Below, in pieces: positions 1-9,064 of a DNA stretch of 46,256 nucleotides. Below the pieces are notes generated by a model that searched no databases, had not been told where the DNA came from, and saw only the letters and a list, made by a program, of their open reading frames with translations. Source of the DNA: Acidobacteriota bacterium (lineage in GTDB: Bacteria; Acidobacteriota; UBA4820; DSQY01); NCBI GenBank assembly GCA_021813555.1, contig JAKAKG010000116.1, positions 1 through 46,256 of the forward strand. Direction: 5' to 3'. Within the stretch, counting starts at the first letter, position 1. Every line of letters begins with the position of its first letter. A program made the position numbers and the translations under genes.

Positions 1-188
1 TGGCTCCCCGCAATGGGGAAACGGCGGGAGAACCAAAGGCGCCAAAGGAGGGCCAAAGGCGCCTGGAGGGCGCGCCGATTTGGCGCACGCTGGAAAGGCG
101 CCACGCGCGCTGGCCTTGAGAATCAAGAGGTTGGCGGCGCCCTGGCGTGGCATCGCTATTGCTTATATTTTCTTGGGGGTTAGGGTCC

Positions 189-998
189 ATGCCCATCATC
201 ACCATATCCCGGGGCTCATACTCTGGCGGGAAGGCGCTGGCCGAGTGCTTGGCCGGGCGCCTCGGGTACCGGCTGATCGACCGGGAAACGGTCATCGCCA
301 ACGCGGCGCTGTGCGGCGCTTCGGAGGAGAAGCTCCGCGGCGCCATCGTGGACCCGCCCGGGTTCTGGGACCATTTCAAAGAAGAAAAACGGCGCTACAT
401 GGTGCTGTTCCAGGCGTGCCTCGCCGAGGAGGCCCGCAAGGACGGCCTCATCTACCTGGGCAACGCGGGGCACCTTCTTCTGGGAGGCATAGCCCACGTG
501 CTTCGGGTGCGGGCCATCGCCCCCATGGCCAGCCGCCTGCGCATCGTTCAGGATGACCTTCACCTAAACCGCGAGGACGCGCTGGCGTACATCGAAAAGA
601 GAGACCAGGACAGGGCCAGGTGGACGCACTACCTCTACGGCGTGGATTGGAGCGACCCGGCCCTGTACGACCTCGTCATCAACCTGGAGCGGGCCACCGT
701 GGAGGAGGCGTGCGCGACGGTGACGGCCATGGCCAAGGAGCCCAGCTTCCAGGCCACCGCCGAGTCCTCGGACGCGATGGACAACCTGGCGCTTTGCAGC
801 CGCATCCACGCCATGCTCCTGAAGCACCCTGAAACGAAAGAGCTGCTGCTGGACGTGGAAGCCCATAAGGGATCCGTCGTGCTTCACGGCAAAGTCCGCA
901 ACCGCAAGCAATGGGACGAGGTGGAGGCGGTCGTCCGGCAGACGCCGGGCGTGGACCATCTCGCCATGGATGATCTCGTGCAGGTGCTGGATAGCTGA
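189..998 (+). CDS. Cytidylate kinase-like family protein (Cytidylate_kin2-type) with BON-like C-terminal segment
   Basis: MPIITISRGSYSGGKALAECLAGRLGYRLIDRETV N-terminus; GNAGHLLL, DQDRARW, YGVDWSDPALYDLVINLE motifs; C-terminal BON-like LLLDVEAHKGSVVLHGKVRNRKQWDEVEAVVRQTPGV. Start chosen at internal Met of ORF 147..998. Confidence 0.75.
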   Translation: MPIITISRGSYSGGKALAECLAGRLGYRLIDRETVIANAALCGASEEKLRGAIVDPPGFWDHFKEEKRRYMVLFQACLAEEARKDGLIYLGNAGHLLLGGIAHVLRVRAIAPMASRLRIVQDDLHLNREDALAYIEKRDQDRARWTHYLYGVDWSDPALYDLVINLERATVEEACATVTAMAKEPSFQATAESSDAMDNLALCSRIHAMLLKHPETKELLLDVEAHKGSVVLHGKVRNRKQWDEVEAVVRQTPGVDHLAMDDLVQVLDS

Positions 999-1051
999 CC
1001 GGGGCAACGCAAGGCGGCTTCACGTGTGATTGGCGACCGGGGGGTTGAGCC

Positions 1052-2527
1052 ATGGAAACGCCGCTGGGCATCGTTTCAAGCTCCACGCACTATCGCTGGT
1101 ACGTGCTCGGGACGGTGCTCATCGGGGCCTTCATGTCGGCCCTCGACGCGAGCATCGTCAACATCGCCCTGCCCGCCATCAACGTCAGCTATAACTCCCG
1201 GCTCGGCGTGGTGGAGTGGGTGTCCCTCTCCTACCTGCTCGCGCTCACCCTCATGCTGCCCGCCATGGGCCGTCTGGCCGACATGTTCGGGCGCAAGCCG
1301 CTCTACAACCTCGGCTTCGTGGTCTTCACCGTGGGATCCTACTTCTGCGGCTCCGCGCCCGGCATCGTGTCCCTCATCTTGTGGCGGGTGGTCCAGGCCA
1401 TGGGCGCGGCGCTCCTCCAGTCTAACAGCCTCGCGCTGATTACCCAGGTCTTCCCCGAGCGGGAGCGGGGGCGCGCCATAGGGATTCAGGGCGCGGTCCA
1501 GGCCGCCGCCATGTCCTTGGGGCCCTACCTGGGAGGCATGCTCGTCAAACACATCTCCTGCCAGGCCATCTTCTACGTGAACGTGCCCATCGGGATCGCG
1601 GGGACGATCGTGGCCCTGCTGGTGCTGCCCAAACCCGCGCCGCGCAAGGGCCCCGTGTCCATGGACTACGCCGGAGGCCTGGCCTTTTCGGTGGCCCTCG
1701 CCTCGCTCATGCTCGTGCTCACGCAGCTCACGGCCCACAACTGGGTTTCGGCCCACGCGGGCCTGCTCCTTTTCGTGGCCGCGGCCAGCTTCGTGGCCTT
1801 CTTCCTCATCGAACGGCGCACCGCCGAGCCATTCATCAAGCTGAGCCTCTTCAAGGAGCGGAACTTCACCATCGGCAACGTCTCGGGCATGCTCTCCTAC
1901 ATGGCCCTCTTCGCGCCCATGTTCCTGCTGCCCTTTTACCTTGAGAAGATTCTGAAGCTCGACCCGGAGAAGGCGGGCGTCCTCCTGACGCCCGTTCCCA
2001 TCGCCCTCTCCGTGGTCGCCCTTTTGAGCGGGTACTTCTCGGACAAGCTCGGCGTGCGGCTCTTCACCGTGGGCGGCATGGCGCTCACGGCGGTGAGCCT
2101 CTTCGCCTTGAGCACCCTCCACCACGATTCCACTCTTTTTGACGTGGTGTGGCGGCTCGCCCTCCTCGGCGTGAGCCTGGGGCTCTTCACGCCGCCCAAC
2201 AACCGCTCCGTCATGTGCGCCGCGCCGGAGGAGGATCTCAGCGTGGCCGGCGGGCTCCTCAACATGATGCGGAGCCTGGGCATGATGTGCGGCGTGGCCT
2301 TCGCCCAGATCATCTACAGCGTGGAGCTGCACGACCTTCTGGAGGTGGCGGCCCAGGATGCCGAGCCGGTCACCAAGCGGCTGCGCCACCACGACATGAT
2401 GATGAGCTTCGACAAGGTCTACTTCACCATGATCTTCGTGGCCCTCGTGGCGGCGGTCCTTTCCCTCGTGAAGGAGCGGGAAGAGCTGGCGGGCCGCAAG
2501 CACACCGACCTGCCCATGGAGTTCTAG
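1052..2527 (+). CDS. MFS transporter, DHA2 (EmrB/QacA-like) family
   Basis: 491 aa with many TM segments; LDASIVNIALPAI, GRLADMFGRKPLY and the RVVQAMGAALLQSNSLALI/ERGRAIGIQGAVQAAAMSLGPYLGG region typical of DHA2 exporters. Confidence 0.9.
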   Translation: METPLGIVSSSTHYRWYVLGTVLIGAFMSALDASIVNIALPAINVSYNSRLGVVEWVSLSYLLALTLMLPAMGRLADMFGRKPLYNLGFVVFTVGSYFCGSAPGIVSLILWRVVQAMGAALLQSNSLALITQVFPERERGRAIGIQGAVQAAAMSLGPYLGGMLVKHISCQAIFYVNVPIGIAGTIVALLVLPKPAPRKGPVSMDYAGGLAFSVALASLMLVLTQLTAHNWVSAHAGLLLFVAAASFVAFFLIERRTAEPFIKLSLFKERNFTIGNVSGMLSYMALFAPMFLLPFYLEKILKLDPEKAGVLLTPVPIALSVVALLSGYFSDKLGVRLFTVGGMALTAVSLFALSTLHHDSTLFDVVWRLALLGVSLGLFTPPNNRSVMCAAPEEDLSVAGGLLNMMRSLGMMCGVAFAQIIYSVELHDLLEVAAQDAEPVTKRLRHHDMMMSFDKVYFTMIFVALVAAVLSLVKEREELAGRKHTDLPMEF

Positions 2528-4050
2528 CAGGGGCGTTCGCCGAGGCCGGGGACCATGGCGGCGGGGAGGAGGACGGTGAAGGTGGTCCCCTCCTGGGGAG
2601 AGCTTTGGACGCGGATGTCGCCGCCGTGCTGGCGGACGATGCCGAGGCTGACAGAGAGGCCGAGGCCCGTGCCCTTGCCCTTGGATTTGGTGGTGAAGAA
2701 GGGGTCGAAGATGTAGGGCAGTACGTGGGGGGGGATGCCGTGGCCGTCGTCCGACACCCGCACGCTCACGTAGCCGGGATCTTCCTTGCCGCCGCCGGCG
2801 GAGATCCGCACGCTTCCGCCCTTCTGCACGGCGTCGAGGGCGTTGAGCAGGAGGTTCAGGAAGACCTGGCTGAGGGACTGCTTGTCTCCGTACACGGGGG
2901 GCAGGTTCTCGGGGATGTCCATGAGGATCTTGGCCCCCGTGAGCTTGATCTGGTTGGCGGCGAGCCCCGCCGTCCGGCGGAGGAGCTCGGCCATGTCCAG
3001 GCTCTCCGTCTCCATCTCGCCTTCGCGGGCGAAATCGAGGAGGTTCCTCACGATCTTCTGGGAGCGGCCCGCCTCGCCCACGAGGTCGTCCACCATCTCC
3101 AGGCGCTCCGCGTCGCTGAGGGTGGTGTAATCCTCCTTCAACATCTCGGCCGTGAGCATGATGTTGTTGATAGGATTGTTGAGTTCGTGCGCCACACCGG
3201 CGGTGAGGGTGCCCACGGCGCGGAGTTTGTGGGATTGAACCAGGATCTCCTGCCGGTGGGCCACCTCCCTCATCATGGTGTTGAGGGCCACGGCCAGATC
3301 TGAAAACTCATCCCTGTACTTTCTCGCGGGCGTGATGGGCGTGAAGTCGCCCGTGGCGATGCGCTGGGCCGTGGCCATGAGGCGGCTGAGGGGGCCGAGC
3401 ATCTGCCGCGCCAGAAAGTTCACGATGAAGGCCACCAGAAGCAGGAGGACGATGAGGAAGGCCACGGGCAGCCGCTTGAAAAGGGCGAGGGTCTGGTTGA
3501 CGCTGTTGCGCTCCTTCTGCGACAGCTCCATGGCGAAGGAGACCATCTGCGAGCCGTGGGCCCTCACCTCCACCTCCACGGCGGCCTGTTTGGCGGCCCG
3601 GTCCGCGGGGGCGTTCTTCTCCATCTCCACGAGGCTCTGGATCAGCGCCTCGTAGCGGTCCAGGTGGTCGCGCATGCGCCGCAGATCGGCGGCGGAGAGC
3701 ACCTTGAAGACCTCCGCCTCGGAGGAGCCCAGCAGTTTCCGCGCGTTGGCCACGTGCTCCTGCACGTCCTGAAGGTTCGTGCCGTAGAGAAAGTAGTTCT
3801 TCTCAAAGCGCCGTGCCTGCTGAATCTCAAGGGTGTAGCGGTCCGCCACCTCCAGGAACTTGAGGCGGACTTCGAGGCGGGAGAGCATGATCCAGGCGGC
3901 GGCGGTGACGGCGGCGGCGAGGAGGAAGAACGCCAAAAAACCCAGGGCGAGCCTCGCCCTGATGCCGAAGCTCGGCCGCTGCAAAAGGGCCTTTTCGGCG
4001 CTGCTCACCTCGCCCGGCTCGGGCGCACCCGTCAAGGATGGCTCCGCCAT
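2524..4050 (-). CDS. Membrane sensor histidine kinase (two TM, HAMP, HisKA, HATPase_c)
   Basis: HELNNPINNIMLTAEML H-box, NLLLNALDAV N-box, VSDDGHGIPP and GKGTGLGLSVSLGIV G-boxes; start trimmed to the M(M)AEPS site after AAGGAG. Confidence 0.9.
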   Translation of the reverse strand: MAEPSLTGAPEPGEVSSAEKALLQRPSFGIRARLALGFLAFFLLAAAVTAAAWIMLSRLEVRLKFLEVADRYTLEIQQARRFEKNYFLYGTNLQDVQEHVANARKLLGSSEAEVFKVLSAADLRRMRDHLDRYEALIQSLVEMEKNAPADRAAKQAAVEVEVRAHGSQMVSFAMELSQKERNSVNQTLALFKRLPVAFLIVLLLLVAFIVNFLARQMLGPLSRLMATAQRIATGDFTPITPARKYRDEFSDLAVALNTMMREVAHRQEILVQSHKLRAVGTLTAGVAHELNNPINNIMLTAEMLKEDYTTLSDAERLEMVDDLVGEAGRSQKIVRNLLDFAREGEMETESLDMAELLRRTAGLAANQIKLTGAKILMDIPENLPPVYGDKQSLSQVFLNLLLNALDAVQKGGSVRISAGGGKEDPGYVSVRVSDDGHGIPPHVLPYIFDPFFTTKSKGKGTGLGLSVSLGIVRQHGGDIRVQSSPQEGTTFTVLLPAAMVPGLGERPC

Positions 4051-4060
4051 CATGAGCTCC

Positions 4061-4948
4061 TTACGGGCCGATGTCCGCGAAGCCGGAGTCTTTCTCCAGG
4101 ACCGCCGCGCGCTGCTTGAGGCGCGTGCTGGCCTTGCGGTAGCCCGCACCGCCGTAGATGACGAGCCAGACGCTCGCCAGGATGAGGGCGCCGTCGAAGA
4201 GGCTCCACCAGGAAAGGCCGAAGTACCTGAAGAGGCTGATGCCCAATGTCAGGAAGGCGAGGCCCGTGCGGACGAAGGCGAGGTAGGTCCGCCCCCACGC
4301 AAGGTCCGTCCGGTGCAGCGACAGCCGGGTACGCGTCTTGGCCCTGAGAGTGCGGTTCTCGGCCAGGTCGTTTCGTACTTGGGCCAGGTCCGTCCGCCGG
4401 ATGGAGAAGTCCGTTCGCTGCTCGGCCAGCTCGTTGCGCTTGGCGGCCATGTCCGTGCGGGCGGAGGACAAGCGCGTCCTGTTGTCGGCCATCTCCGTGC
4501 GCCGCTGGGCCTGGGCGGTGCGGTCCTCGGCGAGCCGGGTGCGCATCTGCGCCAGGTCCGTCCGCCCCTCCGCGAGGTGGGTGCGCCGCCGGGCCATGTC
4601 GGTCCGTCCCACGGCCAGGTCGGTCCGCTGGTTCGCCAGGGCCGTGCGCTCGCGGCCCAGCTCCGTCCGGATGTTGGCGAGTTCCGTGCTGCGCGTGGAC
4701 AGGCGCGTCTGCTCCCGCGTGAGGGCGGTCCGCTCCTGGGCCATGGCCGTCTGCTTTTCGGTGTGTTTGGCGGTGGACGAGGAAAAGGTCAGCAGGTTGC
4801 CGACCCCGTCGTCCATGTGCCGCGAGATCTCGTTGCCGGACTTGGCGAGATCGACCTGCGACTGCTCCGCGTCCACGGCCCTGGCGAGCAGGGATTCGAT
4901 CCGCTCGAGGGCCTCGCCCGGTTCTGCTCCGCTGCCTTCCCTGGCCAT
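4061..4948 (-). CDS. DUF202-like membrane protein with long heptad-repeat (LAxxRTD) N-terminal region
   Basis: 295 aa; GGAGG upstream of start; about 23 consecutive 7-residue repeats running into RTDLAWGRTYLAFVRTGLAFLTLGISLFRYFG, which resembles the DUF202 signature, followed by a second TM segment. Confidence 0.75.
   Translation of the reverse strand: MAREGSGAEPGEALERIESLLARAVDAEQSQVDLAKSGNEISRHMDDGVGNLLTFSSSTAKHTEKQTAMAQERTALTREQTRLSTRSTELANIRTELGRERTALANQRTDLAVGRTDMARRRTHLAEGRTDLAQMRTRLAEDRTAQAQRRTEMADNRTRLSSARTDMAAKRNELAEQRTDFSIRRTDLAQVRNDLAENRTLRAKTRTRLSLHRTDLAWGRTYLAFVRTGLAFLTLGISLFRYFGLSWWSLFDGALILASVWLVIYGGAGYRKASTRLKQRAAVLEKDSGFADIGP
4262..4744 (-). repeat. Coding tandem repeat, 21-bp/7-aa period, about 23 units, consensus [L/M]-A-x-x-R-T-[D/E]
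   Basis: Residues 69-229 of the 4061..4948 product: L/M/F recurs at 69,76,83,90,97,104,111... with R-T at fixed offset and no insertion or deletion. Confidence 0.9.
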
Positions 4949-4978
4949 GTGGGGCCTCCTACCCTTGGTTTCGATTCA

Positions 4979-5800
4979 TCAGGTGGTAAATTCCATGCTC
5001 GAAGGGCAGCCCGGCTCGTACTCCACGGCCGTCACCCCGGGCACAGCACTCACGATTTCCATGACCTCGGCGAGGGGGGCGTCCTCCAAATAGGGTCCCT
5101 CCAGCACCACGGCTCCTCCCCTGGCGCGGGCCCCCACTTCCAGCTCGTGGGTCCGGGGATCGCTCACCAGGGCCGCCTCCACGCGGGTGGCCAGGAACAG
5201 GTTCGCCATGGCCTCCATGGACTGGGGCGTGTGCTGGAACTCTTTCTCGCGCAGCGCGCCCACGATCATGTTGCAGATGGCGGGAACGGTGAGCCGGTCC
5301 AGGGAGAACCACGCGTCGTAGAGGTGCGGGTCCCTGATGTCGCACCCGTAGACGAACCGGGCCCAGCGGACCCGCTCCTCGTCCTCCTGGAGCACGGCCT
5401 CGCTCGCCTCCTCCTTGGACAGGTTGAGGCGCTTCATGGCGTTCTCCACCCGCCGCGCCTTGGTGGTCGTGATGCGGACCCTGAGGCAGCAGGAGAGGTT
5501 GGGCAGGAGCAGGTGGCCCGCGTGGCCGTGGTAGACCACGTTGCCCTCGCGCACGAACTCCAGCAGGGCCGACCGCATGAGGATCAGGTAAGACCGGCGC
5601 AGCCGGCTGAACTGCTCGTAGGCGCGGGTGGCGTGGTTCAGGCCGTCCACAACCTTCTTGGCCAGCTCCCCGCCCTGGGCATCAACCACCGCCACCAGGT
5701 CTTCACGGGAGACGGGGCGGAGGCTGAGCTGCTCGGAGAGGCACGCGGCCAGGTCGCGCCCTCCCGACATGGTTCCGCGTGAGATCAAGACGACTGCCAT
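4979..5800 (-). CDS. Cytidylate kinase-like family protein with BON-like C-terminus
   Basis: MAVVLISRGTMSGGRDLAACLSEQL; YHGHAGHLLL; VYGCDIRDPHLYD; paralogous to 189..998 and 13584..14393. Confidence 0.75.
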   Translation of the reverse strand: MAVVLISRGTMSGGRDLAACLSEQLSLRPVSREDLVAVVDAQGGELAKKVVDGLNHATRAYEQFSRLRRSYLILMRSALLEFVREGNVVYHGHAGHLLLPNLSCCLRVRITTTKARRVENAMKRLNLSKEEASEAVLQEDEERVRWARFVYGCDIRDPHLYDAWFSLDRLTVPAICNMIVGALREKEFQHTPQSMEAMANLFLATRVEAALVSDPRTHELEVGARARGGAVVLEGPYLEDAPLAEVMEIVSAVPGVTAVEYEPGCPSSMEFTT

Positions 5801-5856
5801 GGGTCACCTGATGCCCGAAGGGGCCGGGGGCGGCGCCGCGCCGCGCGGTTCGCTCT

Positions 5857-6270
5857 TCAAGGGACGTCGGGCACCGCCGCGTGGGCGACGCCGTGGAAGC
5901 CCAGGGAGTCGGCGGCCTTGGCGATGACGTCCCGAAGCTCCTGGGGTTTGAAGGGCTTGGCGATGAAATCGAAGGCGCCCTTGGCCTCCGCCTCCCGGGC
6001 CATTTCCACGGTGGCGTAGCCGGTGATCATGATGACCCGGGTCTCCGGGTTGCGCTCCATGACCCGCTCCAGGACCTCGATGCCGTCCATGTCGTCCATG
6101 CGGATGTCCGTCACGACGATGTGGAAGGCCTTCTCCTTGAGGCGCTCCAGCGCGGGCCCGGGGGCCTCGAAAATCTCCACGTCGCATCCGATCTTGGCGA
6201 GGGCGGGCTGCAAGCGCCTGCCCACGATGGGCTCGTCGTCGAGCACCAGTACGCTCAGTCTCTCGTCCAT
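5857..6270 (-). CDS. Single-domain response regulator (receiver)
   Basis: VLVLDDEPIVGRRL, VVTDIRMDDMDGIEVL, VIMITGYATVEMA, FIAKPFKP: acidic pair, phospho-Asp, T and K of the CheY fold. Confidence 0.9.
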   Translation of the reverse strand: MDERLSVLVLDDEPIVGRRLQPALAKIGCDVEIFEAPGPALERLKEKAFHIVVTDIRMDDMDGIEVLERVMERNPETRVIMITGYATVEMAREAEAKGAFDFIAKPFKPQELRDVIAKAADSLGFHGVAHAAVPDVP

Positions 6271-6306
6271 GTGCGCTCTCCTTGGGAGGCGCCCTTTCGG
6301 GGCCTC

Positions 6307-7419
6307 CTACGGCTCTCCGGCGGTGGTCCTGACGAGCAGCGTGGCGTGGACCCTCCGCCGCTCCAGGGTGGCCTTCACCACGTGATAAAGCACCAGCGCC
6401 GCGCCTCCGATGCCCGCCGCGAACAAGATGGCGGTGCTTCCCCCCTTGAGCCAGGGGACCCACGCCTCGCTGAAATTCAGTTTGCCCATCTCCCGCAGGT
6501 ACACGGGCACGGCCACGGCCCGGCTCAGCACGGCCAGGAGGATGATGCTGCTCGACACCATCCTCACCAGGACCTCCTTGACCACCTTCGTGCCGTAGGC
6601 CCCGATGTAGACCCCCAGGAGGGAGCCGATGAGGAGGAGGCAGGAGAGGCGCAGGTCCACGAAGCCCTGGTAGGCGTAGCTGATGGCGCCCCAGGCGCCG
6701 CCGAACATGGCCATGAAGAGCTCGCTCCCCGTGGCCACGGTCGTGGGAACCCCGAAGAGGTAGATCATGGCCGGAACGCCCACGAAGCCTCCGATGGCCA
6801 CGGTGCCGTCCAGGTAGCCCACCAGGAGCCCCAGGCCCAGGACGAGCCAGAGGGACACCCGCACGTCCGCCACGGGGAAGTGCACGTAGGGAGGGAGGGG
6901 CAGCTTGGAGAAGAAGTTGGCCAGCTTCATGGAAGGCCCCGCGCCTTCCTTGGAATCGGGGCTGCGGAAGGCGTCCCGCAGCATGAAGGCGCCCACCAGG
7001 GTGAGGACGCCGATGAACACGACGCTGATGTACAGGTTGGACACGGCCCCGCTTCCCGAGCCTTCGCCGTGCCCCTCTCCTCCGCCGCCGAGATTGAAGA
7101 GCTTGCTGTTGATCCAGACGGCGAGCTGGACGCCCGCCAGCGCCGTCACGAGGAGGAAGATGGAGAGTTTCTTGTCCACGTTGCCCAGGCCCGCGTGCCG
7201 CTTGGCGCCCATCATGTTGTTGCCAAAGCGGTGCGCCATGTTGCTGCCCACGGCCACGACGCCGGGGACGCGGAGGTTCATCATGCCGGGCGTCATGATG
7301 AAGGCCGCCCCGCTTCCCGTGAACCCGCTGAGGATGCCTCCCACGAGGCCCAGCAGGACCAGGGCCAGGGCGTTGCCCCAGGTGAGCTGGATGAAGATGC
7401 CGCCGATCAAATGAGACAT
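6307..7419 (-). CDS. TauE/SafE-family permease (sulfite/sulfonate exporter family)
   Basis: GLVGGILSGFTGSGAAFIMTPGMMNLRVPGVVAVGSNMAHR and GYLDGTVAIGGFVGVPAMIYLFGVPTTVATGSELF duplicated TauE half-repeats. Confidence 0.85.
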   Translation of the reverse strand: MSHLIGGIFIQLTWGNALALVLLGLVGGILSGFTGSGAAFIMTPGMMNLRVPGVVAVGSNMAHRFGNNMMGAKRHAGLGNVDKKLSIFLLVTALAGVQLAVWINSKLFNLGGGGEGHGEGSGSGAVSNLYISVVFIGVLTLVGAFMLRDAFRSPDSKEGAGPSMKLANFFSKLPLPPYVHFPVADVRVSLWLVLGLGLLVGYLDGTVAIGGFVGVPAMIYLFGVPTTVATGSELFMAMFGGAWGAISYAYQGFVDLRLSCLLLIGSLLGVYIGAYGTKVVKEVLVRMVSSSIILLAVLSRAVAVPVYLREMGKLNFSEAWVPWLKGGSTAILFAAGIGGAALVLYHVVKATLERRRVHATLLVRTTAGEP

Positions 7420-7440
7420 GGTTCTCTCCCCCCCATCCCG

Positions 7441-8946
7441 TCAATCCATCTTGAGCCATTTCATCATGGACGCTAACACCGATCCGTACAGGAACGCGAT
7501 GACCGGAGCCATGAGGGCCACGAGGACCGCGGCGAACCAGGGAGCGGCCTTGTGGGCCGGCCCCCCGAGCAGATCGATGAGCTTGTCCTGCCACAGGAAG
7601 ACCCCGCAGTAGATGAGCACCACGAGCACGCCCGCCACGGCCCCTCTGGCCACTTCTCGGCCGCCGAGGTGCAGCTTGGCGGCCAGGTCGGCGGTGGAGA
7701 GCACGGGCGCCTTCACGTGGTCGCCCAGGAACATGCTCAGCTCCCGGACCAGGCGGGTGCGGGTGGCGGGGGGCTTGTCGAGGAAGAGGTCGCCCAGCAC
7801 CACGAGGCTGTAGGGGATGCTCGGGCTGATCACGGCGGAGAGCCGGTCGCGGCTGCCCGAGACGCGCTGGCCGCCGCCGGAGCGGCCCTCGTGGACGAGC
7901 GCCTCCAGGGTCTCCTGGAAGGACTTTTCCTCGGAGGAGGGCCGGGCCTCCGGCACGTCGTCCTCCACGCCGCCCGTGCGCGCCTCCATGGCGGCGGACC
8001 GCCCTACGGCCACGGCCACGGCGTCCGAGGGCGCGTCGCCGGGCTTGTACTGGAGGAGCTCCACGGCGGCCCCCCAGCGGCGGGCCAGCTCGTTCACCTC
8101 CCGGAAAGTCTCCGAATCGGGCTTGAACGCCTCCTGGATCCAGAGCACGTTGGTGCTGGCCATGGTGCAGCGGATCTCCCGGCAGCCGGGAAGGTCCCCC
8201 ACCGCGTCCGAGATGAGGGACGCGGCCCTGGCCTGAAGGGGCACGTAGGTGATGGTCAGCACCCCGTCGTTGGCCCGCACCGTGAGATCCACGTCGGCCG
8301 TGCGGTCGTCCAGGGAGAGCTTGATGCGCGCCTGGGCCTGGAGGAACCGGTCCTGCATGGCCCGCTGGCTCGCCGGAGTGGGCCTGAAATCGGGGAGCTC
8401 GGCGACGCCGCAGAGGGCCGTGGCGGCGTTCTCCAGGTTCAGGTTCTCCAGGTTGGCCACGAAGTCGTACATGCGCGAGTCGTCCATGTCGATGCCGTGG
8501 ACGAAGCGGACCCAGGCGAGGATGTCGCCGTCGATGTCCCTGAGAAACTTCTCCGCCTTCTCGCGGCTCAGCTTGAGGCGGGTCATGACGGTTTCCACCC
8601 GCTGGCCGTGCTCGGGCAAGACGTGGAGCCTGAGCACGTGGCTCACGCCGGGCAGCAGGCGGTGTCCCGCCCTGCCGTAGTAGACCAGGTTGCCGTCCTG
8701 CGCCTTCTCGCAGATGGTGGCCGTGGCCACGGCCAGGTAGCGGTCTTTCAGCCGGGCCATGCGCTCCTGGACCGAGGGCCGCTTCACCATGGCCACTTCC
8801 AGCTTGCCCACCGGAATGCCGGCCTCGTTCGCCCGGGCCACCACGTCTTCCCGGCTCATGTAGCCATAGCCCAGCTTCTGCGCAAGGCTCTTGGCCACCC
8901 TTTCCCCACCGCTGAACGGAACGCTGCAGATAAAGATGATTGGCAT
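7441..8946 (-). CDS. Membrane-anchored cytidylate kinase-like protein with long C-terminal extension and two C-terminal TM segments
   Basis: MPIIFICSVPFSGGERVAKSLAQKLGYGYMSREDVV; YYGRAGHRLLPGVSHVLRL; C-terminal GAVAGVLVVLIYCGVFLW and WFAAVLVALMAPVIAFLYGSVL. Start at internal Met of ORF 7441..9120. Confidence 0.7.
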   Translation of the reverse strand: MPIIFICSVPFSGGERVAKSLAQKLGYGYMSREDVVARANEAGIPVGKLEVAMVKRPSVQERMARLKDRYLAVATATICEKAQDGNLVYYGRAGHRLLPGVSHVLRLHVLPEHGQRVETVMTRLKLSREKAEKFLRDIDGDILAWVRFVHGIDMDDSRMYDFVANLENLNLENAATALCGVAELPDFRPTPASQRAMQDRFLQAQARIKLSLDDRTADVDLTVRANDGVLTITYVPLQARAASLISDAVGDLPGCREIRCTMASTNVLWIQEAFKPDSETFREVNELARRWGAAVELLQYKPGDAPSDAVAVAVGRSAAMEARTGGVEDDVPEARPSSEEKSFQETLEALVHEGRSGGGQRVSGSRDRLSAVISPSIPYSLVVLGDLFLDKPPATRTRLVRELSMFLGDHVKAPVLSTADLAAKLHLGGREVARGAVAGVLVVLIYCGVFLWQDKLIDLLGGPAHKAAPWFAAVLVALMAPVIAFLYGSVLASMMKWLKMD

Positions 8947-9064
8947 AAGGTCCCCCAGACTCCCCGACCCCTCCGCCCGTTTCGGCCCGCCCCCAGGCGT
9001 GCCCCCCGGTTCCGCGGCGGCCTTCCGAAGCACCGCTCGCGTACCAACGCGCCCTACAAACCCG

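Noticed and set aside
1076-2503. 475-aa minus-strand ORF opposite the MFS gene
   Set aside because: His/Glu/Gly-rich antisense frame with no domain motifs; the plus-strand MFS protein is clear.
3860-5782. 640-aa plus-strand ORF
   Set aside because: Antisense to the histidine kinase, DUF202-repeat and kinase-like genes; its apparent repeats are just the complement of the heptad-coding tract.
5804-7594. 596-aa minus-strand ORF spanning the receiver and TauE genes
   Set aside because: Out of frame with both recognisable proteins; Arg/Gly/Pro-rich shadow ORF.
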